From assembly GCF_900129505.1 (NCBI RefSeq), contig NZ_LT670818.1, forward strand, positions 1,054,001 to 1,118,000: DNA of 64,000 bases, read 5' to 3'. The notes beneath the pieces were generated by a model that saw only the letters and a list, made by a program, of their open reading frames with translations, made no database searches and was not told the origin of the DNA. Positions 56,388-64,000 of the stretch are shown here, one piece after another; the first letter of the stretch is position 1, and every line of letters begins with the position of its first letter. The DNA is from Bradyrhizobium erythrophlei (GTDB taxonomy: Bacteria > Pseudomonadota > Alphaproteobacteria > Rhizobiales > Xanthobacteraceae). The position numbers were made by a program, and so were the translations under genes.

Positions 56388-57997
56388 GCTTCCACCGCCC
56401 GCCCCTTGAGCGCGAACAGCCCGCGCGGCCGCTTCTGGATGAACAGGATGATGAGCACCAGAATAGCGATCTTGCCGAGCACGGCGCCGGCCACCGGCTC
56501 GAGGAACTTGTTGGCGATGCCGAGCGTGAACGCGCCGACCAGCGTGCCCCAGAGATTGCCGACGCCGCCGAACACCACCACCATGAAGGAGTCGATGATA
56601 TAGCTCTGGCCGAGGTTCGGGCTGACATTGTCGATCTGCGACAGCGCCACACCGGCGATGCCGGCGATGCCGGAGCCGAGGCCGAAGGTCAGCGCGTCGA
56701 CGCGGGAGGTCGCGATCCCCATCGAAGCCGCCATCCGGCGATTTTGCGTCACCGCCCGCATCTCCAGACCGAGCGCGGTGTAGCGCAGCATCGCCAGCAG
56801 GATCGCAAACACGGCAAGCGTGAAGCAGAGAATCCACAGCCTGTTGTAGGTGATGGTGATCTGGCCGAGATCGAAGGCGCCGCTCATCCAGGAGGGATTG
56901 CCGACCTCCTGGTTGGTGGGGCCGAACATGGTGCGCACGGCCTGCTGCAGGACCAGCGACAGGCCCCAGGTGGCCAGCAGCGTTTCCAGCGGCCGGCCGT
57001 AGAGGAAGCGGATGATGGTGCGCTCGATCAGCACGCCGATGGCACCGGCGACGAGGAAGGCGAGCGGCACCGCGATCAGCAGCGAATAGTCGAACAGGCC
57101 GGGAAAGCTGGTGCGGATGGTCTGCTGCACCACGAAGGTGACATAGGCCCCGATCATCACCATCTCGCCATGCGCCATGTTGATGACGCCCATCACCCCG
57201 AAGGTGATGGCAAGGCCGATGGCCGCCAGCAGCAGCACCGAGCCGAGCGACAGGCCGTACCAGGCATTCTGCACCATCGACCACAACGCGAGCTTGTTCT
57301 GGATCGCGGTCGTGGCGGCGGCCGCGGCGCGCGCGACCAGCGGCGGCTGCTCGCCGGTCAGGCCCGTCAGCAGCGCCAGGGCTTCCTGATCGCCGCGGGC
57401 CCGGATGATGCCGATGGCTTCAAGCTTCTCGGGTTCGGTGGCGTCTTCCTTGAACAACAGGATTGCGGCGCGGGCCTCGGAAAACGCCAGCCTGGCGTCC
57501 TTGTTGGTCTCCTTCGCCAGCGCGCTGTCGATCGCCGGCAGCATGGCCTCGTCGTGGGTCTTGAACACCGACTGCGCGGCCTGCACGCGTTTGGCGGGGT
57601 CGGGCGACTGCAATGTCAGGCTGCCGAGTGCGGCCTCGACGTGACGGCGCAGCTTGTTGTTGAGACGTACGGACGCGGCGCTGTCGGGAATGCTGTCGAC
57701 CGGCGCGCCGGTCAGGGCGTCGATGATCTTGCCGTCGGGCTGCTTGACATAGATCTTCTTGGTGTCCGGATCGGCCATCAGCCGGTCGTCCTGCAGCGCG
57801 CTGACAATGGCGTAGGCGAGCGGATTGCTGCTGGTGGCGAGCGTATCGACGGCTTCCTCGGTATCAGAAAATTCGTCGTTTGCGAATTTGGCGACCGCGT
57901 CTTCAAACGCGCCCGCCATCGCGGGCAATATCGTCGCGACGATCAACAATATGGCGAAGGGCAGCGCGCGGAAATTTCTCAAAACCTGGCTAAGCAC
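56384..57997 (-). CDS. urtB: Urea ABC transporter permease UrtB
   Basis: A 537-residue LivH-like permease. The first 240 residues are the extra exported-looking domain typical of UrtB (AFEDAVAKFANDEFSDTEEAVDTLA..., VQAAQSVFKTHDEAMLPAIDSAL). The permease half has FGVMGVINMAHGEMVMIGAY and VVVFGGVGNLWGTLVGAFTLGI. Start GTG 57997 gives a normal signal-like N-terminus; the frame extends 25 codons upstream through a hairpin. Confidence 0.94.
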   Translation of the reverse strand: MLSQVLRNFRALPFAILLIVATILPAMAGAFEDAVAKFANDEFSDTEEAVDTLATSSNPLAYAIVSALQDDRLMADPDTKKIYVKQPDGKIIDALTGAPVDSIPDSAASVRLNNKLRRHVEAALGSLTLQSPDPAKRVQAAQSVFKTHDEAMLPAIDSALAKETNKDARLAFSEARAAILLFKEDATEPEKLEAIGIIRARGDQEALALLTGLTGEQPPLVARAAAAATTAIQNKLALWSMVQNAWYGLSLGSVLLLAAIGLAITFGVMGVINMAHGEMVMIGAYVTFVVQQTIRTSFPGLFDYSLLIAVPLAFLVAGAIGVLIERTIIRFLYGRPLETLLATWGLSLVLQQAVRTMFGPTNQEVGNPSWMSGAFDLGQITITYNRLWILCFTLAVFAILLAMLRYTALGLEMRAVTQNRRMAASMGIATSRVDALTFGLGSGIAGIAGVALSQIDNVSPNLGQSYIIDSFMVVVFGGVGNLWGTLVGAFTLGIANKFLEPVAGAVLGKIAILVLIILFIQKRPRGLFALKGRAVEA

Positions 57998-58021
57998 TGG
58001 ACGACCCCGGCAGGAGCAACA

Positions 58022-58048
58022 GGAGGGCGGCGGACATCGCCGCCCTCC
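58022..58048. terminator. Hairpin between urtA and urtB
   Basis: GGAGGGCGGCG, loop GACAT, CGCCGCCCTCC: a perfect 11-bp stem with no T run in the minus direction. It sits after urtA and just before urtB. It probably stabilises or partly terminates the urtA message. Confidence 0.6.
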
Positions 58049-58066
58049 CTTGTTGATTGCGACTTG

Positions 58067-58188
58067 GATCATGATCCGATTGGATTAAATCGGATCATGA
58101 TCTCGTCTCTTTGGTTGAGCATGATCTCCGAGCAAACGCTTCGCGTTTGTCGAGGGAAAACCGGTACCCACTTTGCCGGATCATGCTC
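58067..58188. repeat. Two dispersed palindromes after urtA
   Basis: A perfect 15-bp inverted repeat GATCATGATCCGATT (58067-58081 and 58088-58102), then a second unit bounded by GAGCATGATC (58117-58126) and GATCATGCTC (58179-58188) around CCGGTACC. The second type is common between Rhizobiales genes. Confidence 0.75.
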
Positions 58189-58198
58189 TAGAGGTTGA

Positions 58199-59521
58199 TC
58201 AGGAGCCCTGACCGCCGCACTTGTTGGTCTTGGTGTTGTAGTTGCCGCACTTCTTGCCGACCCAATCGCCGATCAGGTCCTTGGAATCAGGCAGTTCCTT
58301 CGACCACGCATCGCCGGCGACCAGGCCGGGGGTCTTCCAGACCACGTCGAATTGGCCATTGCCCTTGATCTCGCCGATGAACACCGGCTTGGTGATGTGG
58401 TGGTTGGGCAACAGCTCGGACGTGCCGCCGGTCAGGTTCGCGGTCTTGGTGCCGGGCAGCGCGTCGATCACCTTGTCGGCGTCGGTCGACTTCGCCTTCT
58501 CGACCGCCTTCACCCACATGTTGAAGCCGATATAGGTGGCTTCCATCGGATCGTTGGTCGTGCGCTTCGGGTTCTTGGTGTAGGCCTGCCATTCCTTGAT
58601 GAACTTCTCGTTCGCCGGGGTCTTGATCGACTCGAAGTAGTTCCAGGCGGCGAGATGGCCGAGCAGCGGCTTGGTGTCGATGCCGGCGAGTTCTTCTTCG
58701 CCGACCGAGAAGGCGACGACCGGGATATCGGTAGCCTTGATGCCCTGGTTGCCGAGCTCCTTGTAGAAGGGAACGTTGGCGTCGCCGTTGATGGTCGAGA
58801 CCACCGCGGTCTTCTTGCCGGCGGAGCCGAACTTCTTGATGTCGGCGACGATGGTCTGCCAGTCGGAGTGACCGAACGGCGTGTAGTTGATCATGATGTC
58901 TTCCTGCTTGACGCCTTTCGACTTCAAGTAGGCTTCGAGAATCTTGTTGGTGGTGCGCGGATAGACGTAGTCGGTGCCCGCCAGCACCCAGCGCTTCACC
59001 TTTTCTTCCTTCATCAGATAATCGACGGCAGGGATCGCCTGCTGGTTCGGCGCCGCACCGGTATAGAACACGTTGCGCTCGCTCTCTTCGCCTTCATACT
59101 GCACCGGATAGAACAGGATCGAGTTCAGTTCCTTGAATACCGGCAGCACCGATTTGCGCGACACCGAGGTCCAGCAGCCGAACACGACCGCGACCTTGTC
59201 CTTGGTGATCAACTCACGGGCCTTTTCCGCGAACAGCGGCCAGTTCGACGCGGGGTCGACGACGACAGCCTCGAGCTTCTTGCCAAGCACGCCGCCCTTC
59301 TTGTTCTGCTCATCGATCATGAACAGCACCGTGTCCTTCAGCGTGGTTTCGCTGATGGCCATCGTGCCGGAGAGGGAATGAAGGACACCGACCTTGATGG
59401 TGTCGTCGGCCGCCTTGGCTGAAGTAAAGCCGGCCAAGCCCAAAACGAGCCCGGCGGTGGCCGCCAGCCAGCGGCGGCGGCTCAAAGGCGTCGCTATATC
59501 GTGAGAAAATTTAGTAAGCAT
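58199..59521 (-). CDS. urtA: Urea ABC transporter substrate-binding protein UrtA
   Basis: A 440-residue periplasmic binding protein. The N-terminus has twin arginines (LSRRRWLAATAG) and a signal ending AKAA-DD, so Tat export is possible. TIKVGVLHSLSGTMAISETTLKD, GCWTSVSRKSVLPVFKELNSILFYPVQYEGEESE and VDPASNWPLFAEKA are UrtA landmarks. First gene of the urt-ure block, transcribed from a sigma-54-type promoter about 70 nt upstream. Confidence 0.97.
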   Translation of the reverse strand: MLTKFSHDIATPLSRRRWLAATAGLVLGLAGFTSAKAADDTIKVGVLHSLSGTMAISETTLKDTVLFMIDEQNKKGGVLGKKLEAVVVDPASNWPLFAEKARELITKDKVAVVFGCWTSVSRKSVLPVFKELNSILFYPVQYEGEESERNVFYTGAAPNQQAIPAVDYLMKEEKVKRWVLAGTDYVYPRTTNKILEAYLKSKGVKQEDIMINYTPFGHSDWQTIVADIKKFGSAGKKTAVVSTINGDANVPFYKELGNQGIKATDIPVVAFSVGEEELAGIDTKPLLGHLAAWNYFESIKTPANEKFIKEWQAYTKNPKRTTNDPMEATYIGFNMWVKAVEKAKSTDADKVIDALPGTKTANLTGGTSELLPNHHITKPVFIGEIKGNGQFDVVWKTPGLVAGDAWSKELPDSKDLIGDWVGKKCGNYNTKTNKCGGQGS

Positions 59522-60075
59522 GAGGTGTCATCTCCCTGACGCAGGCGTTAAACGCTGCGAACGGCCCCACGGCCGCCTGCGTTAATGGAATCGCAAGAAC
59601 CATGCCACGGTGTGCAATGGCAGCAACCCAATGATTCAACTTGTGAATTTGGCAAATAACGCCAAAACTTCGAGGCTATCTGCCTAATTTTTGAACCAAA
59701 AAAATGTATGCCTAAGCGGCAAACTGTCTATTTAATGAGCAAATAAGGCGGATTGTCTATATTTGCGGCATCGCATTTTTTGCAGCGCAGCGCGTAAACA
59801 GGCCTCAAATCGGCATGAAACGCCTCGTTTGACGGGCTTTCTTAACCGCGTAACCGGCCGACGGCGCGATTGACCTTGAAAGCGCCGCGTTCGTGTTCCA
59901 TATGAGTACCACGACCCAGGGAATCACCGGGTCATTGCGAGCCGCGTGTTCTGAGCCCGTCCAACGGTTTCTGGCTTGCCCCTTCAGCTAACCAAAACCG
60001 ACGCCCCAAACACGCGGGTGTCTCTGACACCCTCGCGCGCTCCTGGCGAACACCGCCGGGCGCCTGCCTTGTTTA
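59522..60075. other. 554-bp AT-rich regulatory gap between urtA and the DEAD-box gene
   Basis: Besides the sigma-54 promoter it contains the inverted repeat TTTGGC-N7-GCCAAA (59648-59666), two TGTCTAT motifs (about 59727 and 59753), and an AT-rich block (59640-59790) unlike the rest of the window. No gene was found. It probably holds enhancer-binding sites for urtA and the promoter of the helicase gene. Confidence 0.5.
59593..59607 (-). promoter_or_regulatory. Sigma-54-type promoter before urtA
   Basis: Minus-strand TGGCATGGTTCTTGC (59607-59593), against the consensus TGGCACG-N4-TTGC: one mismatch, with correct -24 GG and -12 GC spacing. Start site would be near 59581, 60 nt before the urtA ATG. 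Confidence 0.72.
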
Positions 60076-61524
<1,449 letters not shown>

Positions 61525-61548
61525 GCGTCGATCGATCTGGAGATAAAC

Positions 61549-61833
61549 ATGGCTAAGGAAGAGCTAATCCAGTTCGAAGGACTGGTGACCGAAATCCTCC
61601 CCGATGCACGCTACCGCGTGCAGCTCGATGCAGGACACGAGATCGTGGCCTACACCGCGGGCAAGATGAAGAAGAACCGGATCAAGACGCTGGCTGGCGA
61701 CCGGGTGACGATCGAGATGTCGCCCTATGACCTGGAAAAAGGCCGGCTCATCTTCCGGCACAAGGACGAACGTCCGGGCACCGGGGGTGCACCGCGTGGT
61801 GCACCGCCGCGCGGCCAGTTCCGCCGCAGGTAA
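61549..61833 (+). CDS. infA: Translation initiation factor IF-1 with C-terminal extension
   Basis: A 94-residue S1/OB-fold protein: [72 protein letters not shown]. Standard IF-1 is about 72 residues; here a Gly/Pro/Arg tail (about 22 residues) is added. It lies 24 bp after the helicase, so it is probably co-transcribed and cold-induced. Many Rhizobiales carry two infA-like genes, so this may be a paralogue of the housekeeping copy. Confidence 0.92.
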   Translation: MAKEELIQFEGLVTEILPDARYRVQLDAGHEIVAYTAGKMKKNRIKTLAGDRVTIEMSPYDLEKGRLIFRHKDERPGTGGAPRGAPPRGQFRRR

Positions 61834-62225
61834 GCGCTCGAGCCTTGGTTCTGATCGCACCCGGACCAAGGCCCTGTTCTTTGTTTTGACGCGTTTTCTG
61901 CCCCCGAACCGGCATCGCACGCGCTATCCGAGTGCGGCGCGGGCTTCGCTCCAAAACGCGATAAGACCGCGCGCGTGACGAAATCGTGTCGACGCGTGGG
62001 CAGCAGCCTCCAGGTTGCAAATCCGGCGCGAACAAAAAATCGTGCACGTCAGGATTGTTTCGAAGGCTATTTTGGAATAATATGACTTATCGATTTTCGG
62101 CCGGACGACATTAGCTATCCACCGGTACAGCCGGTTTAGACGCTGACGACCCTTCCAAAAATTCGATCTCACCAGCCTGTCGAAAGCAGGCTTCTAGTAT
62201 ACCTATCTTGAGAAGGGACTATCCC
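61834..62225. other. Gap upstream of the cold-shock gene
   Basis: It holds the palindrome at 61888-61960 and then about 170 AT-richer bases leading to csp. Its length fits the long, structured 5' leader seen in many cold-shock messages, but no conserved cold box was recognised. AGAAGGGA (about 62210) is the csp ribosome-binding site. Confidence 0.4.
61888..61960. repeat. Diverged GACGCGTTTT-type palindrome
   Basis: Arms GCGTTTT and AAAACGC with an AACCGG core, as at 6221-6268. It lies after the IF-1 gene. Confidence 0.5.
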
Positions 62226-62438
62226 GTGAGCATGGGAACCGTGAAGTGGTTTAACGCAACCAAGGGCTTCGGCTTCATTCAACCGGACGACGGTGGCAAC
62301 GACGTGTTCGTGCACATCAGCGCCGTAGAACGCGCCGGCCTTGGCACGCTGCGTGAAGGCCAGAAGATCTCCTACGAAATCGTGGCGGATCGCCGCTCTG
62401 GCAAGTCTTCGGCCGACAATCTTCGCGCCGCCGGCTAA
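62226..62438 (+). CDS. Cold-shock protein, CspA family
   Basis: A 70-residue RNA chaperone. RNP1 is KGFGFIQ and RNP2 VFVHIS. GTG 62226 ([14 protein letters not shown]) is chosen over ATG 62232 because AAGGGA lies 7-8 nt upstream of the GTG. It binds single-stranded RNA. A symmetric terminator follows. Confidence 0.96.
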   Translation: MSMGTVKWFNATKGFGFIQPDDGGNDVFVHISAVERAGLGTLREGQKISYEIVADRRSGKSSADNLRAAG

Positions 62439-62480
62439 ACGAATTTCGACAGCTTACGCTGCGAAATTTTATCCGAAATA

Positions 62481-62509
62481 AAAAGGCCGCGCACCGTGCG
62501 CGGCCTTTT
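62481..62509. terminator. Rho-independent terminator after csp
   Basis: AAAAGGCCGCGCAC and GTGCGCGGCCTTTT around one base. Bidirectional; may also serve the converging TadE-like gene at 62561. Confidence 0.85.
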
Positions 62510-62560
62510 GATTTGAACGGCGTTTGGATTTGAAGGGCGCGCGTGAATTTGGGGGTAAAG

Positions 62561-63187
62561 CTAGTGCGGACAGGCAGGCCAGACGCCTGACGTCGGGGTC
62601 GGATAAATGACGCAGGACGACTGACGCGGCCGCGTATAAGCGTTGTCCTTCAGATTGATCCCGGCCTTTGCCATCACATAGCCGACAGTGGGCTTGTAGA
62701 GATAACTGGTTTCACTGAAGATCAGATACTGACCCGCAACTACGTTGCCCGCTGTGTCCTTCGCTATGATCGTCGACGGAATTGCAACCACAGTGCCTGG
62801 CGTGCGCCGCCCCGGTCCCAGCGGTTCGCTCCACTGGACATAGGCATTGGAAGTCGCAGGATCGATCCACAATTCGGTTATCGTTAAATTCAGCGGCGTC
62901 GGATCATATGGGTACAGCTCCGCCTTGGCCGTGATCGTAAAATTCGTGATATCGGCATCGCTCACGGAGAGCGATTGCGACGTGAGATCGCTCAGCAGCC
63001 GCGCCACCAGCGTCATCTTGCGATCGACCGCGACGCCCGATGAAAACTCGATCGTGCCGAAGAACATCAGCAGCATGACCGGCACAATCACGGCGAATTC
63101 GGTCGCCGCGATGCCGCGGCAATCATGGAGCAGACCGCAAAGCAAACGGCCTGTGCGATGTGCTATCTTCTGCATCGGCGTAACCAT
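62561..63187 (-). CDS. TadE/TadG-like pilus assembly protein
   Basis: A 208-residue protein with an N-terminal hydrophobic helix inside a TadE motif (RGIAATEFAVIVPVMLLMFFGTIEFSSG). The rest is predicted periplasmic, with Cys-containing end SSCVIYPTPTSGVWPACPH. TadE-like pseudopilins serve Flp/Tad tight-adherence pili. ATG 63187 overlaps the stop of the preceding TadE gene (TGATG); ATG 63175 is an alternative. Confidence 0.88.
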   Translation of the reverse strand: MVTPMQKIAHRTGRLLCGLLHDCRGIAATEFAVIVPVMLLMFFGTIEFSSGVAVDRKMTLVARLLSDLTSQSLSVSDADITNFTITAKAELYPYDPTPLNLTITELWIDPATSNAYVQWSEPLGPGRRTPGTVVAIPSTIIAKDTAGNVVAGQYLIFSETSYLYKPTVGYVMAKAGINLKDNAYTRPRQSSCVIYPTPTSGVWPACPH

Positions 63188-63756
63188 CAATAGGGTTCGA
63201 CGTGAAAGGCGGTCGTGGCGGACAGCAGCCTTTTGCTGTTACTGGTGCCACGACCGATATTTGCAATGTTGTAGCCGAGACCGGTCACGAACAGCGGCCA
63301 TTGATAGAAGCCGCGGACCACGACGGTCGCCGAGCTGTTCTTTGGCGGCAGCTGAAACGTAAGATTGCTGTTATCGTAATTTCCGGAACCGTCGATCGGG
63401 TCGGTGATCACGATCGCCGTGCCCGCGGGAGCGAATCTTACATCGATATCGATGGGGCAGGTCATCAGCACCTGAACGCGATTGCAGAGATCGGCCTTGA
63501 ACGCCGCTTCCTGTTGCGCCGTGCTCAATCCGCTGTCCTGCAATTGATGCGTATAGAGCTGCCGACCGCTGTCCTGGATGCCCGACTCAAGATACTGGCT
63601 TGCAAAAAACACCATCGATGTCTCGATGATCGCAAACAGCAGGGCGATGAACACCGGCGCGACCAGTGCGAATTCGACGGCGGCCGAGCCCCGCCGGCTG
63701 CGGCGGAATCGGCGCAATCTGTTTCGCAACGAGGCTGTTGAAGCGGCACGCGACAT
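63187..63756 (-). CDS. TadE-like pilus assembly protein
   Basis: A 189-residue protein. The basic N-terminus (LRNRLRRFRRSRRGS) precedes the TadE helix AAVEFALVAPVFIALLFAIIETSMVFFASQ. Periplasmic portion contains CNRVQVLMTCPIDIDV with a Cys pair. Coupled to the TadE gene at 62561. The pilin, TadA ATPase and other tad genes are not in this window. Confidence 0.9.
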   Translation of the reverse strand: MSRAASTASLRNRLRRFRRSRRGSAAVEFALVAPVFIALLFAIIETSMVFFASQYLESGIQDSGRQLYTHQLQDSGLSTAQQEAAFKADLCNRVQVLMTCPIDIDVRFAPAGTAIVITDPIDGSGNYDNSNLTFQLPPKNSSATVVVRGFYQWPLFVTGLGYNIANIGRGTSNSKRLLSATTAFHVEPY

Positions 63757-63898
63757 CGAGAAATCCTTGCAGTCGAACAGCGACGAGCTGACCGCAAGGA
63801 TTACCCGAAAGTGATTGTCGATTGGTTTCAGCCGACCGCGGCAGCGGGCCCCCTTCGGTTAACCTCGCGTTAGCCGTTTCCAGAGGAGCGACGAAACG

Positions 63899-63927
63899 CA
63901 AAAAAAGGACCGCGGCGAGGCGGTCCT
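63899..63927 (-). terminator. Terminator of a gene beyond the right edge
   Basis: On the minus strand AGGACCGC, loop, GCGGTCCT followed by a run of T. It lies upstream of the TadE pair, so it would end a minus-strand gene starting outside the window. The 70 bases to the edge could hold its last codons, but no family was recognised. Confidence 0.6.
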
Positions 63928-64000
63928 GCTGTTGGCGATGCGGCGAGGTCGCCGCCACCGTGGCGCCTGCCGCCAGGCGGCTGTGGCCGAACCCGGCTGG

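Noticed and set aside
63587..63958. Minus-strand frame at the right edge as a gene
   Set aside because: Runs across a terminator hairpin and into the TadE gene out of frame.

Overview
The window looks like chromosomal DNA from a Bradyrhizobium-type alphaproteobacterium (Rhizobiales). The evidence is high GC content, the PhyR-NepR-EcfG stress locus, a fused CysN-CysC, a urt-ure urea cluster, and several dispersed palindromic repeats of the kind common in that group. No rRNA or tRNA genes were recognised.

Layout. 0.1-8.1 kb: a membrane c-di-GMP phosphodiesterase, GalU, a lytic transglycosylase and a DUF459 protein. 8.2-18.9 kb: a CsbD/YqjD-like stress protein, two SDR oxidoreductases, a TfdA-like dioxygenase, a complete IS630-type insertion sequence (11282-12409), YqgE, a DsbD-alpha-like protein, a polysaccharide flippase, a decayed ParDE-like toxin-antitoxin pair, a patatin/3-hydroxybutyrate dehydrogenase pair and a CAP lipoprotein. 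19-30.6 kb: sulfate assimilation. The minus strand carries cysG-DUF2849-cysI-DUF934-cysH and then sbp-cysT-cysW-cysA; cysD-cysNC diverges on the plus strand. 30.7-43 kb: malate synthase G, a chemoreceptor, envelope proteins, small stress proteins and a repeat-rich stretch. 43.1-46.7 kb: the general stress response core (phyR, nepR, ecfG and a phyK-like kinase). 47.1-59.6 kb: urea uptake (urtABCDE) and urease (ureDABCEFG), all on the minus strand. 60-62.5 kb: a cold-shock group (DEAD-box helicase, an IF-1 variant, a Csp). 62.5-63.8 kb: two TadE-like pilus-assembly proteins.

How it fits together. The most informative signal is regulatory. Sites of the form GGAAC-N16-CGTT, or one base off, lie 30-50 nt upstream of csbD (32981), a DUF883-yqjE pair (38689), a 51-residue membrane protein (33407) and a CsbD/YqjD-like protein (8606). 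A close variant precedes phyR. The window therefore appears to hold both the EcfG sigma factor circuit and several of its targets. The urea block starts with a sigma-54-type promoter before urtA, which fits nitrogen control.

Odd features: a DUF559 nuclease gene bounded by inverted repeats sits between ureB and ureC; the PhyK-like kinase has a degraded ATP-binding domain; the cyclase domain of the first gene is degenerate; both TA genes are frameshifted; the IS630 transposase borrows its stop codon from the target duplication; and an orphan promoter-palindrome-terminator unit beside phyR may encode a small RNA.
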